A stretch of DNA of 64,000 bases, from positions 1 through 64,000 of the forward strand of contig NZ_NPFA01000004.1 in assembly GCF_002265875.1 (NCBI RefSeq), written 5' to 3'. Below the pieces are notes generated by a model, which made no database searches, was not told the origin of the DNA, and worked only from the letters and a program-made list of their open reading frames with translations. Source of the stretch: Marinococcus halophilus (lineage in GTDB: Bacteria > Bacillota > Bacilli > Bacillales > Marinococcaceae). Shown in pieces: positions 33,997-43,601 of the stretch (position 1 is its first letter; the number at the start of each line of letters is the position of its first letter). Position numbers and translations under genes: made by a program.

Positions 33997-35745
33997 GTGA
34001 ATGCACAAAAAATAACGTACATACTTGCTGCGGTCGTTGTCGCAGGACTGCTCATTTACGTAGGAGTAACAAACTTTGGAGGAAGCGACCAAAGCGGTTC
34101 CAGCTCTGAAGAAGAAAGTGCTCAAAATGACTCTAATTCAAGCTCCGGGGCTTCCAGCGACATTGCTTCCGGTTCTAACTACGAGGGCTACGGTGTTAGT
34201 ACAGACAATGAGCTTGCGACAGAAGCCGGCATGCAAATTCTTGAACAGGGAGGAAATGCGGCAGACGCTGCGGTTGCTACTTCCTTTGCCCTGACGGTAA
34301 CTGAACCATACGGATCCGGCATCGGAGGCGGCGGTGCGGCTCTTGTGATGAATGGGCCAAACGCTTCCCCGGAAGTTTACGATTACCGTGAAGAAGCTTC
34401 TACGACTAATCGTGCTTTAAATGTAGCAGTGCCTGGCTTCGTAAAAGGCATGGCTGCCCTGCACGAAGAACAGGGAAGTGGCCAGTTCACCCTTGCTGAG
34501 TTAATGCAACCGGCTATTGATTACGCCGAAAACGGGTATGAAATTAATAGTTATCTGGCCAGCCGCATGTATTACGCTCAACCGAGATTAAACCAGCAAA
34601 ATTCTCCTGCCTTTTACGATGAGAATGGCAATCTCCTGCAGGAAGGCGATACTCTCGTTCAGGAGGAATACGCTCAAACCCTTCGTACCATTCAGGAAAA
34701 TGGGCCGGAGAGCTTTTATAGCGCAAATGGAGCTATTGCCCAGCAGCTGACGACCGATTACTCACACATAACCCCGGAGAGCCTGCAGCAATACAATGTG
34801 CAAACCCCTGAGGTGGCACAGGGAACTTTTGAAGGTCAAAACGTCTACAGTGCTCCTTCTCCTCTTTCCGGGGTAACGCTGATTCAAATGCTCGGCATGG
34901 GCGAGCGCCTGAATATCGGTGAAGCTCTTCAGGGAAACGAAGCGGACTACATTCATATGATGAGCGCCATCACCCGGGAAGCTTATTACCAGCGCCTTGA
35001 AAACTTGGGAGATCCGGAGTTTAACGAAATCACCACCGAGGAATATGTGAGTGAGGGTACCATCGATGATCTAGCACAAAACGTCCGTGAAGAGCGTCTG
35101 GATACAGAAGAGCTTGAAAACGCGACAGGGTATAATTCTTCCGATGGCCAAAATACGATTACCCACTCGAGCACCACCCATGTAAATGTAATGGATGCTG
35201 ATGGTAACACGGTGGCTCTTACAAACACGCTGGGTAACTTCTTTGGCAGCGGCCAGACGTCTGCGGGCATGTTTTTAAACAATCAGTTGAACAACTATAA
35301 CGAGACTCCGTCTTCGCCAAACAATATCGAAATTGGAAAGCGTCCGAGAAGCTTCATTGCCCCTACCATTATTCAAGATCCAGAAGAAGAAACAGTTATG
35401 GGCATCGGCTCTCCAGGAGGCTCGCGCATTCCAACTGCGATGGCAGAAGTTATTTTCCGCATGGAATATCTAGATGAGAGCTATGAAGAAGCTTTCGCTG
35501 CTAACCGTTCCTTTGTAGATGTTGTCGAAGGCCAGGCAACACTTGCTATTGAAAACGGGGACCAGCCGGAAAATGCAGAACTTATTGAGGAAATCAACAG
35601 TAAATACGGGGACCGCTACTTCATCGCCCCTGATAAAGGCCCTTCCTATTTCGGAAACGTCACCTCATTAATTAAAGATTACGACGACGAAGAAATGCAG
35701 GGAATTATTGACCAGCGCCGCGGAGGTTCCGCCCAGACTCAATAA
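33997..35745 (+). CDS. gamma-glutamyltransferase, membrane-anchored or secreted
   Basis: Ntn-hydrolase that cleaves gamma-glutamyl bonds. An N-terminal hydrophobic segment (ITYILAAVVVAGLLIYVGV) puts it outside the membrane, followed by a Ser/Glu-rich spacer. GGNAADAAVATSFALTVTEP and GSGIGGGGAALV are typical of the large subunit. The autocleavage site and new N-terminal Thr lie in HSSTTHVNVMDADG near residue 391, and GSPGGSRIPTA is in the small subunit. It leads the poly-gamma-glutamate genes, so it probably trims, releases or anchors the polymer (PgsS/CapD-like role). GTG 33997 is 13 nt from AAAGGAG; TTG 33985 is too close to it, so the start is uncertain. Confidence 0.88.
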   Translation: MNAQKITYILAAVVVAGLLIYVGVTNFGGSDQSGSSSEEESAQNDSNSSSGASSDIASGSNYEGYGVSTDNELATEAGMQILEQGGNAADAAVATSFALTVTEPYGSGIGGGGAALVMNGPNASPEVYDYREEASTTNRALNVAVPGFVKGMAALHEEQGSGQFTLAELMQPAIDYAENGYEINSYLASRMYYAQPRLNQQNSPAFYDENGNLLQEGDTLVQEEYAQTLRTIQENGPESFYSANGAIAQQLTTDYSHITPESLQQYNVQTPEVAQGTFEGQNVYSAPSPLSGVTLIQMLGMGERLNIGEALQGNEADYIHMMSAITREAYYQRLENLGDPEFNEITTEEYVSEGTIDDLAQNVREERLDTEELENATGYNSSDGQNTITHSSTTHVNVMDADGNTVALTNTLGNFFGSGQTSAGMFLNNQLNNYNETPSSPNNIEIGKRPRSFIAPTIIQDPEEETVMGIGSPGGSRIPTAMAEVIFRMEYLDESYEEAFAANRSFVDVVEGQATLAIENGDQPENAELIEEINSKYGDRYFIAPDKGPSYFGNVTSLIKDYDDEEMQGIIDQRRGGSAQTQ

Positions 35746-35758
35746 AGGAGAAGTGAAT

Positions 35759-35929
35759 GTGAATATCTTAAAGAAAATCGGCCCTTACCTCTTTTTGTTT
35801 GCGTTAGTGCTGTTTATGTATTTCTTTAAAGTGGATGCTGAGCTGTCCACCACAGAAGAAGTTGAAATCAACAGCGCACTCAATACACCGCCGGAAACAG
35901 AAACTCAAGAAAATACAAATACGCAGTAA
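35759..35929 (+). CDS. small membrane protein, PgsE-like position
   Basis: A 56-residue protein: MNILKKIGPYLFLFALVLF is a single membrane helix, and the outer tail is acidic and low in complexity (TTEEVEINSALNTPPETE). GTG 35759 is 8 nt after AAAGGAG; the GTG at 35753 is too close. It sits 13 nt after the gamma-glutamyltransferase gene. The B. subtilis pgs operon has a similarly small protein, PgsE, at its end; here it is at the front. Sequence relation is too short to prove. Confidence 0.65.
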   Translation: MNILKKIGPYLFLFALVLFMYFFKVDAELSTTEEVEINSALNTPPETETQENTNTQ

Positions 35930-36112
35930 CTATTTTCTTAGATAAGCGTCTTAGTATTGGCATTGTTTGTGGGAGTGTCTCTTAACACAAGAGACACTCT
36001 ACGCTTGCAATGAAACGATTACTCCTGACGTAAGCGGGTATGGAATATTGTTGGTGTTATTTGACATTCAAAGGGAGATAATATTAGAGAGCACCGAGGA
36101 GGTAAAGCGTCG

Positions 36113-37312
36113 ATGTTATTATTGTACGGTTCATGTATAGCAATTGCGTTAGTGGGCATTTTTGAACTTCGCAGACACCAGAAGAGAGTTGACCAGATAC
36201 CACTTCGCATCAATGTAAACGGCGTTCGCGGCAAATCAACAGTAACCCGTTTAATTACGGGAATGCTGAGCGAAGCTGATTACAAAGTAGTTGGAAAAAC
36301 GACAGGCACACAGGCACGCAGAATTTACTGGGATCGGACTGAAAAACCGATCGAACGTTCACTCGAAGGCCCGAATATCCGTGAGCAAAAGGAAATATTG
36401 AAGCATGCTTCGAGCCTTGAAGCCAATGCATTTGTCAGCGAGTGTATGGCTATCAATCCGGATTACCAGCGTGTACTGCAGGAGAAATACCTCCAGGCAA
36501 ACGTCAGCGTCATTTTGAACGTATTTGAAGATCATATGGAAACACTTGGGCCAACCCTGAAATACGTAGCAGAAGCATTCAGCTCGACGATTCCATATAA
36601 CGGCAAGCTTATTTTGTCCAACGGCCCTTATTTTCATTACTTCAGTGAAATTGCTGAAAAAAGAAATACGGAAGTATACCTTGCCAATCCGGAAGAAATC
36701 CCGGACGGCTTTATCGACAAATTCGATTACATGCTGTTCCCGGAAAATATTGCAGCGGCACTTGCCGTCGCCCGGGCAGTTGACATCGACAAGCGTACAG
36801 CTCTTTCCGGTATGCTAAATGCCAACCCGGATCCTGGGGCTCTCCGGATTGTTACCCTTGAAGACGGCAGCCGGGAGCGTTCCCACTTTGTGAATGGGTT
36901 TGCGGCGAATGACGCCCGGTCGACGCTTGAGATTTGGTCACGCGTACGGTCGTCAAGCTACATGACCGACAACCCGGTGATTATTATGAACTGTCGTGAA
37001 GACCGGGTAGACCGGACCGAAGAATTTACAAAGTATGTTTTGCCTTATTTACCGGCAGAGAAATTAATTCTTATCGGCGGAAACGTACGTCCGATCACCC
37101 AGGCTTTCGATCAGGGGGACCTGCCATTTAATTCCGTTATCAATCTGGAGGGCGAAGATGCAGATGCCATTTTGGCCCGGGTGAAGCGGGAAGCTTCCCA
37201 TTCGCTTATATTCGGAATTGGAAACATTCACGGTGCTGCTGAAGAATTTATGGAAAAACTTTATGATTCCCCGGAAACACTCATTAGTAAAGTCGGCGAG
37301 GAGGCCATGTAA
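36113..37312 (+). CDS. pgsB: poly-gamma-glutamate synthase PgsB/CapB
   Basis: The ATP-dependent amide ligase of poly-gamma-glutamate synthesis, related to Mur ligases. A membrane helix at residues 1-18 is followed by the P-loop GVRGKST at 37-43, then VVGKTTGTQARRIYWD, FVSECMAINPDYQ and ILNVFEDHMETLGPT. The C-terminal part has MNCREDRVDRTEEF. The length of 399 equals the usual ~393-400. ATG 36113 follows GAGGAGG. pgsC starts 3 nt after the stop, so the complex is made together. Confidence 0.94.
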   Translation: MLLLYGSCIAIALVGIFELRRHQKRVDQIPLRINVNGVRGKSTVTRLITGMLSEADYKVVGKTTGTQARRIYWDRTEKPIERSLEGPNIREQKEILKHASSLEANAFVSECMAINPDYQRVLQEKYLQANVSVILNVFEDHMETLGPTLKYVAEAFSSTIPYNGKLILSNGPYFHYFSEIAEKRNTEVYLANPEEIPDGFIDKFDYMLFPENIAAALAVARAVDIDKRTALSGMLNANPDPGALRIVTLEDGSRERSHFVNGFAANDARSTLEIWSRVRSSSYMTDNPVIIMNCREDRVDRTEEFTKYVLPYLPAEKLILIGGNVRPITQAFDQGDLPFNSVINLEGEDADAILARVKREASHSLIFGIGNIHGAAEEFMEKLYDSPETLISKVGEEAM

Positions 37313-37314
37313 CA

Positions 37315-37764
37315 TTGTTTGGTACAGATCTTTATATCGCATTAGTCGTAGGAGTTATTATCAGTTTGATATACGCAGAAAAGACAGGAATTATGCCAGC
37401 CGGGCTAATTGCGCCCGGCTATTTGGCAATTGTTTTTGATCAGCCTGTCTTTCTGTTAACGATTTTTCTCATCAGTTTCTTGACGTATTTAATTGTCGCC
37501 CACGGGTTGTCCCGTATTATGATTCTTTACGGACGCCGGAAATTTGCAGCCATGTTATCTACAGGGATTGTGTTAAAGCTGATCTTTGACTACTTTTATC
37601 CTATTCTGCCTTTTGAAATATACGAGTTTCGTGGTCTCGGGGTTATCGTTCCGGGATTGATTGCAAACGCGATGCAGCGCCAGGGCGTTGTCCCTACCGT
37701 GGCAAGTACACTGGTTCTTACCGCTGCAACATTTGTAATCATCACGCTATACTATTTAATTTAG
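37315..37764 (+). CDS. pgsC: poly-gamma-glutamate synthesis protein PgsC/CapC
   Basis: Integral membrane partner of PgsB, 149 residues with about four to five helices. Family features: LIYAEKTGIMPAGLIAPGYL near residue 20 and GLGVIVPGLIANAMQRQG near 108. The TTG at 37315 is 10 nt after GGAGG in the end of pgsB. Another start would remove the first helix. Confidence 0.93.
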   Translation: MFGTDLYIALVVGVIISLIYAEKTGIMPAGLIAPGYLAIVFDQPVFLLTIFLISFLTYLIVAHGLSRIMILYGRRKFAAMLSTGIVLKLIFDYFYPILPFEIYEFRGLGVIVPGLIANAMQRQGVVPTVASTLVLTAATFVIITLYYLI

Positions 37765-37776
37765 GGGTTCTTACAT

Positions 37777-38982
37777 ATGGCCAAGCGATTATTAAACTTC
37801 AAAGAAAAGTATTTAGCCTACACCAAACGCCAGCGCCGAAAAGCCGGCAAACATGCCATTCTCGGCATTATTATCTGCCTTGTGGCAATGACTTTAATCC
37901 GTGTGGTAGAGCCATCTGCTGCTGAAAGTGAATACCAGCAGGAACAAAACACTGTATTTACATCTGCTATGGTTGGCGACATGATGACCGGCCGCCATGT
38001 AGAAGAAATTGCCAATCAGGAAGGTTACGAATCACTATTCCAATATGCAAAACCAACGCTTGAAGCTGCCGATTACACAATTGGAAATTTTGAAAACCCA
38101 ATCGTGGATAACCCGGACCAGACAGAAGAAGCTGACAAAATAATTAATCTTTCTTCAAAATCAGGAGCTATTGATGGTCTTGAAGATGCAGGCTTTGATG
38201 CTGTCAATTTGGCCAATAACCATATGATGGACTACCAGTATGCAGGATTGAATGAAACCCTTCAGGCGTTTCAAAACTCTAGCATAGATGTAGTCGGCGC
38301 TGGGGCGAATGCAAATGAAGCCCATAACTATACGTTAAGTACACACAATGGCATGGACGTAGCCACATTAGGCGTGAATGACATTACGTATGCGAATATG
38401 GAACAGGCTGGACCAAACTCCTCTGGTATTTTAACAAGCCAGGACCCGAGTGCTTACATTGACGCCGTTCAGCGTGCAGATGCGAATGCGGACCTGGTCA
38501 TCGTGAACATCCACTTTGGCCAGGAGTACGACAGCACACCTACCACGCGTCAACGGCAGATGACTCAAGCCATCGCAGATGCCGGCGCTGATGTCATCAT
38601 TGGCGCGCATCCTCACGTGCTTCAATCGGTAGAAGTGTACAATAATACGTTCATCATGCATTCCATCGGTAATTTTGTATTTGACCAGGGTTGGACAAGG
38701 ACGAGAGACAGCGTCATTGCCAATTACTCACTTGGCGAAGACGGCACTGCCCATTTGGAAATGCAGCCATTCCGGGTGTTTGAAGCTACTCCGCGTCCGG
38801 TCGAAAGCGCGTTTCACCGTGAACGGATTTTCCGTCAACTGACGAAGGACACCCAAAACAAGGATGCTATCATAGAAAACGGTGAACATCTCGTGTTTGA
38901 AGCAGATCATTCTAATGTTATTGATAGCATGGAACAAAGCAGCAACCAAAATAACAACCAGAACACTACTCAAAACCAATAA
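37777..38982 (+). CDS. pgsA: poly-gamma-glutamate synthesis protein PgsA/CapA
   Basis: CapA-type protein with a calcineurin-like metallophosphoesterase fold. The basic N-terminus and one helix (AILGIIICLVAMTLIRVV) anchor it. Outside, SAMVGDMMTGRHVEEIA near residue 67, NFENPI near 108, FDAVNLANNHMMDYQY near 147, VNIHFGQEY near 244 and IIGAHPHVLQ near 276 are the metal-site motifs. A Gln/Asn-rich tail closes the 401-residue chain. It is needed for polymer export or elongation. A good terminator follows, ending the operon. Confidence 0.93.
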   Translation: MAKRLLNFKEKYLAYTKRQRRKAGKHAILGIIICLVAMTLIRVVEPSAAESEYQQEQNTVFTSAMVGDMMTGRHVEEIANQEGYESLFQYAKPTLEAADYTIGNFENPIVDNPDQTEEADKIINLSSKSGAIDGLEDAGFDAVNLANNHMMDYQYAGLNETLQAFQNSSIDVVGAGANANEAHNYTLSTHNGMDVATLGVNDITYANMEQAGPNSSGILTSQDPSAYIDAVQRADANADLVIVNIHFGQEYDSTPTTRQRQMTQAIADAGADVIIGAHPHVLQSVEVYNNTFIMHSIGNFVFDQGWTRTRDSVIANYSLGEDGTAHLEMQPFRVFEATPRPVESAFHRERIFRQLTKDTQNKDAIIENGEHLVFEADHSNVIDSMEQSSNQNNNQNTTQNQ

Positions 38983-38997
38983 AAATATTCATTTTCT

Positions 38998-39028
38998 ACC
39001 TGCCGGTTTCATCTGGCAGGTATTTTTT
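38998..39028 (+). terminator. terminator of the pgs operon
   Basis: ACCTGCC / GGCAGGT stem with a 10-nt loop and T7. Confidence 0.85.
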
Positions 39029-39063
39029 TGTTTAATTTTTTATGTAAAACTATTTGTAATTAC

Positions 39064-39084
39064 AATACGGTAAATGAAATTTTA
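39064..39084 (+). repeat. 21-bp dispersed repeat, copy 2
   Basis: Identical to 26198-26218. Here the inner GTAAA is mirrored by TTTAC, so a short stem is possible. Confidence 0.6.
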
Positions 39085-39095
39085 CATTTTGCTTT

Positions 39096-39120
39096 AGAAA
39101 GCCCCTGAATCCTCAGGGAC
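39096..39120 (-). terminator. terminator of the addBA-sbcDC operon
   Basis: GTCCCTGA / TCAGGGGC stem with an ATCC-type loop and CTTTC on the minus strand, touching the sbcC stop. Confidence 0.6.
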
Positions 39121-42100
39121 TTAAACTGTCTCCATTTCTATAGTAGAACCGCTACCACCCGGACTTGCCGGAGTCACCACCAGTCGTTTCGGCACACGCT
39201 GCTGCATATCCGGAACATGGCTGATCACCCCTACTGCTAAATACTCCCCGTGCAGATTCTCAAGGGCTTCCATTACCGTCTCGAGCAAGTCCTGGTCCAG
39301 CGTCCCAAAGCCTTCGTCCAAAAAGAAAAACTCTAATGGATGCTGGCCCTTCAGCTGTATAGACGTGGAGAGGGAGAGAGCCAGTGCGAGAGAAGTCAGA
39401 AACGTTTCGCCTCCGGATAGCGTGGAAACAGGGCGGTAGACCCCTCCATTGGCATCGTCCCGAATAACAAAAGCATTCTGTTCGTTTACTTCAATGGCAT
39501 AGCGTCCTCTCGTTAATGCATGCAGCCGCTGCGAAGCTTCTCTTGTCACCTGCACCAGCTGCTCTTCAGCAAGAAACTCGACGAATTTTCTTCCTTTCAT
39601 GATCTGGTCAAGCTCTGTGAGCCGTTCTTTTTCTGCCTGCATTTCGATCCGGTTCTGCTCGAGTTCCTGATAACGTTCTACCTTTCGTTTAATATCTTCA
39701 AGTTTTTCTTTAATGCCTCCGAGCGTTTCTTTGTACCGGTCCCATTCCTTCGCTGCTTCTTTGTATTGCTTCTCCCCCTCGTTAAATACGTCTTCAGTTA
39801 CCCGTTCATTTTGAAGCTTTCCCTGCAGCCGGCTATGTTCATACTGCAGTTCTTTCTGTTTGGTATCAAATTCCTCCACCTGCTGCTGAAGATTCGTTTT
39901 CTGCTTTTCCGAGAGCGAATAGGCAAGCACTTCTTCCGGGCCGGAGGTTGAGTCTTTCTGCTGTTTTTGACGAAGCCATTCGGTTTCTGCCTCTTTCCAT
40001 TTGGCTGCGCATTTTTGCAGGGATTCTTCACTTTCTCTACTCGAAGTGCGAGTGCGTTCCAACTCCTTTTCAGTTTCCCGCTCCTGCCTCTGCAGGGCTT
40101 CCTTTTCTGTTTCAAGCTTCTTTGCCCGCTCGTCGACTGCTTCTTTCCACTCTTGCCTGGTGCGTCCTTCGAGCTGCACATTTAACTTGTTTTCTGCTTC
40201 TTCTCTGGTTTTTGCAGCCTGCTTCCACTCGGATACTGCTACCGCTTCCACACTTTTTACCTCATAGAATTGACGCTCGCGGGCAGCGAGATCAGCACGT
40301 TTTTTTTCAAGATAATTCTGGCCCTTTTCAATACGCTGTTGGATACTTTTTATTATTTCTTTTCGCTCTTTTGCCTGTTTATACTCTTCCTCAAATTGAT
40401 CCAGGCGAAGGGGAGCGAAGGATTGTTCCCACTGGTGCTTTTGTTTCTGCCATTGGTCCTGCAGACGCTCGAGCTTTCTTTTCTGCTCCTCGGCATCTGC
40501 TTTTTGCTGGTCGATTTTCATGGCAAGACGGTCTTTCCGACGTCTCCACTCCTCCCAGGAGCGATTCAATTCCTGGGCTTGCTCTTTTAACCGGTCTATC
40601 GTGGCTAATTCCGCTTCCCACCGGGTAAACACAATACCTTCCTCTATTTCTTCCGGGGAGGTTTCTTCTATTTGTTCTTTCCCGGAGGAAAGTGTGGAAA
40701 CCACATGCTGCAAACTAACTTTTGTATTTTCCCACGCTGTTTTCCATTGGCGGAGTGCTTCCATTTCTTCCTGTACGTGCTCTTCCACTTCTTCATGCGG
40801 ATCTGCAGTCGGCGATGGATGCTCTGTGGAGCCGCATAGCGGACATGCTTCCCCCTGTTGAAGCTCTTCTGCCAGGATTCGGAGCTGCCGTTTTTGTTCG
40901 GCTCGCTGCTTTTTTTCGACATATTTTAATTCCTGCTCAACGCGACGAATGTGCGTGGCTGCCCGGTCATACCAGTAATAGATATTCTGCGCTAATTCTC
41001 TAGAACGTGTCTGAAGCGTTTCCTCTTCTTTATCTGCATTCCTTGTTTCTTTGGCAACATCATTCAGTTTTTCTTTAGCGGCTGTGTCCTGCGTCATCTG
41101 TTCACTCAGCTGCTGATTAAGAGCATCAAGCCACTGCTTTTGTGACGAGGCTTCATCCATATCTGGAAGATGCTCTTCTTTTTTTTCAGCTGCGTTAAAG
41201 TCCTGCTTAAGCTTTTCGAGCAGCTTCTGTGCTTTTTGTTCTTCCTTCTGCAAATGAGTAACCTGAGCGGAAGCTTCCTCATACAACCGGCGCTGCTTTT
41301 CCATCTCCAAAAGCTTTTCCTTTTCAAGTTCACTAAGGCGCTGATATTCCTCTTCCAGCGTCTCAATTTGTTCGTAGCGGCGCTGCCAGTCCCGCACCAG
41401 CCGTTCTTCCTCCTCCCATCGTTTTTTATTTTCAGCAGCATTACCTTCTGCTTCCTGCTTTTTGTTTTTCGCCTTTTCGTGTGCTTTTTGTTTTTCTTTT
41501 AAGTCCTGCTCCTGCTCCCTGTGCTCCTGTGCCGCTTTTTGAAGCCGGTCAGCATACGGATAAAGCGCTTCATACATTTCATTTTCTTTTAACGTGAGCC
41601 GCTTTTTTTCTATCTCCGGCCTCGACGCTTCCCATTCTTGTATGGATGACTTCAGGTGTTCAAGCTCTTCTGTCCACTGATACTTCTGTTTAACTTCTTC
41701 GTACCGTTTCCTATACTTTTCCACCTGCTTTTGCTGCTGTTCGACAAGCTTCGTCCAGCGGGCGTGTTCTTCTTGAGCTTTCTTTAAATCTTCATTCGAA
41801 GCAGGTCCGAGTCCCTGCTGTTCTGCTTCAATATTATGTACGCCCTGCTCGGCAGTTGTTTTCCGGGATTTCACAGAAGCGATCAGCTGATTGCCGTATT
41901 TCTCCAGATGAAACAGCCGTTCAAGCATTTTGCTGCGATCGCTGCCCCCTAAATGAAGAAATTCAGCAAATTTCCCCTGGGGGAGCACCACAGCACGCGT
42001 GAAATCATCGAGGGTCAGCCCGAGAAGCTCTTCAATTTTTTGATTGACCGCTTTTGTTTTTTCCGCGAGCACTACCGGCTCCTCTGTTTGATCGGTTAAT

Positions 42101-42417
42101 CGGCACAGCTTTCCAGCCATTGTCGCTTCCCCGGTACGTTTATAATGGCGCTCGATATGATACACTGACGGCCCAAGCGAGAACATAAAGGAAACCCGCA
42201 GTTCGTTCTCCGACTGGTTCATGATCCCTTCGGTTTTCGAAGCCCGCTCGACATTTCCATATAACGCTAGCGTCATTGCGTCCAACAGTGATGATTTTCC
42301 GCTGCCAGTCGGCCCAAAGATGCCGAACACTCCATTTTCGCAAAGCGTTTTAAAATCTACGGTCTGTTTTTGGCGAAAACTATGCAAGCCTTGAATCTGC
42401 AGTTGTAATGGTTTCAT
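39121..42417 (-). CDS. sbcC: SbcC (Rad50-like) ATPase
   Basis: SMC-like ATPase that works with the SbcD nuclease on hairpins and blocked DNA ends. Walker A GPTGSGKSSLLDAM lies near residue 36, the zinc hook CPLCGS near 522 in the middle of two long coiled coils, the signature LSGGETFLTSLALALS near 995 and Walker B FFFLDEGFGTLD near 1035. The 1098 residues include a very Lys/Glu/Gln-rich coiled coil. ATG 42417 follows the sbcD stop by one base, so translation is coupled. Confidence 0.95.
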   Translation of the reverse strand: MKPLQLQIQGLHSFRQKQTVDFKTLCENGVFGIFGPTGSGKSSLLDAMTLALYGNVERASKTEGIMNQSENELRVSFMFSLGPSVYHIERHYKRTGEATMAGKLCRLTDQTEEPVVLAEKTKAVNQKIEELLGLTLDDFTRAVVLPQGKFAEFLHLGGSDRSKMLERLFHLEKYGNQLIASVKSRKTTAEQGVHNIEAEQQGLGPASNEDLKKAQEEHARWTKLVEQQQKQVEKYRKRYEEVKQKYQWTEELEHLKSSIQEWEASRPEIEKKRLTLKENEMYEALYPYADRLQKAAQEHREQEQDLKEKQKAHEKAKNKKQEAEGNAAENKKRWEEEERLVRDWQRRYEQIETLEEEYQRLSELEKEKLLEMEKQRRLYEEASAQVTHLQKEEQKAQKLLEKLKQDFNAAEKKEEHLPDMDEASSQKQWLDALNQQLSEQMTQDTAAKEKLNDVAKETRNADKEEETLQTRSRELAQNIYYWYDRAATHIRRVEQELKYVEKKQRAEQKRQLRILAEELQQGEACPLCGSTEHPSPTADPHEEVEEHVQEEMEALRQWKTAWENTKVSLQHVVSTLSSGKEQIEETSPEEIEEGIVFTRWEAELATIDRLKEQAQELNRSWEEWRRRKDRLAMKIDQQKADAEEQKRKLERLQDQWQKQKHQWEQSFAPLRLDQFEEEYKQAKERKEIIKSIQQRIEKGQNYLEKKRADLAARERQFYEVKSVEAVAVSEWKQAAKTREEAENKLNVQLEGRTRQEWKEAVDERAKKLETEKEALQRQERETEKELERTRTSSRESEESLQKCAAKWKEAETEWLRQKQQKDSTSGPEEVLAYSLSEKQKTNLQQQVEEFDTKQKELQYEHSRLQGKLQNERVTEDVFNEGEKQYKEAAKEWDRYKETLGGIKEKLEDIKRKVERYQELEQNRIEMQAEKERLTELDQIMKGRKFVEFLAEEQLVQVTREASQRLHALTRGRYAIEVNEQNAFVIRDDANGGVYRPVSTLSGGETFLTSLALALSLSTSIQLKGQHPLEFFFLDEGFGTLDQDLLETVMEALENLHGEYLAVGVISHVPDMQQRVPKRLVVTPASPGGSGSTIEMETV

Positions 42418-42418
42418 T

Positions 42419-43576
42419 TTATCCGTCCTCTTGCTGAATAAGTTCTAAAAAAAGATTTGTCACTGACGGGTCAGGCACCGCCCCACCGGACTGTTTTTCA
42501 TAAAAGCGTTCAAACAGCTGATCGATGGGGATATGTTTTTTGCTTTCCACCGGTTCAAGCTCCTGGCGGGAATAGACCGGGCGGATCGTCAGCAGTCCAG
42601 TATGCTTCGTTCTCAGGGCATGGATATCTTCAATGGAGAGCTGATTTTCCACATATACATCCACCTCCACCCAGGCGTTCCAGTCCCGCTGTTCCTCCAC
42701 CCACTGCTGCAGCTCCGCGAGCCCGTTCTTTGCCTTCCATATACTGAGCGGTTTGCCTGCTGTTAAAGGAATAGTAGAAATCTGCGCTTCACTTTGGCTA
42801 TCATTTGTATCTATAATTGTTACCGACTTCTGCTGGCCTGCTTCGGAAAAGCTGTAAGCAAGCGGGGAGCCTGAATACCTTGCCGGCCCTGCTGCTCCCC
42901 TAACATCCTGAGGCCGGTGCATGTGGCCAAGAGCCGTATAGACTGCGTGCTCGGGAAGGCTGTCAGCAGTGACAGTGTAAGCTCCCCCTACTTCGATCGG
43001 ACGCTCTGAATCAGTAGAGTCGCTGCCGGCAATAAATAGGTGGCTCATGCCTATAAGAATATCCTCCGGACGCCGGGAGGATGCAAGCCGCTGAAAAATT
43101 TCCCGGACTTTTTGATTGTAGGCGTCCCGTAGATCTATTTCTGTTGCTTCCTCCATAAATGCCTGCTTCAATCTTGATTCCGACGGGTATGGAAGCGTCT
43201 GCACGTACAGCCGTTCTTCTGAGAGCGGGACTACCACCGGTTCGATACCAGGATAACCACGCAAATGAATACCGTGTTTCCGAAGCAGTGTCCGTGACGC
43301 TGCCAAGCGTTCCGGATGATCATGATTGCCGGCAATGACTATAACCGGCACCCGTCCGTTATCACTCATTCTGGCCATCGCTTCATAAAACATTTCTTCT
43401 GCAGCGGCAGGCGGGTTGACAGAGTCAAACACGTCCCCTGCCATCAGGACCGCATCGATCTTTTCTTCTTCAATAATCTGAATCATTTCCTCAAGGATAC
43501 GCTGCTGTTCTTCAAGTCTCGAACGCCCCTCTAGCGTCCGTCCTAAATGCCAGTCGGCGGTGTGCAGTAAGCGCAT
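42419..43576 (-). CDS. sbcD: SbcD (Mre11-like) nuclease
   Basis: Metallophosphoesterase-type nuclease, partner of SbcC. Metal-binding motifs in order: HTADWHLGRTLEG near residue 5, VLMAGDVFDSVNPP near 43, VIAGNHDHPERL near 80, and YTALGHMHRPQDV near 214. The 385 residues cover the nuclease domain and the capping domain. A strong AGGAGGCAGGAG precedes ATG 43576, 25 nt after addA. Confidence 0.95.
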   Translation of the reverse strand: MRLLHTADWHLGRTLEGRSRLEEQQRILEEMIQIIEEEKIDAVLMAGDVFDSVNPPAAAEEMFYEAMARMSDNGRVPVIVIAGNHDHPERLAASRTLLRKHGIHLRGYPGIEPVVVPLSEERLYVQTLPYPSESRLKQAFMEEATEIDLRDAYNQKVREIFQRLASSRRPEDILIGMSHLFIAGSDSTDSERPIEVGGAYTVTADSLPEHAVYTALGHMHRPQDVRGAAGPARYSGSPLAYSFSEAGQQKSVTIIDTNDSQSEAQISTIPLTAGKPLSIWKAKNGLAELQQWVEEQRDWNAWVEVDVYVENQLSIEDIHALRTKHTGLLTIRPVYSRQELEPVESKKHIPIDQLFERFYEKQSGGAVPDPSVTNLFLELIQQEDG

Positions 43577-43601
43577 AAACTCCTGCCTCCTTTCCTTTCT
43601 T

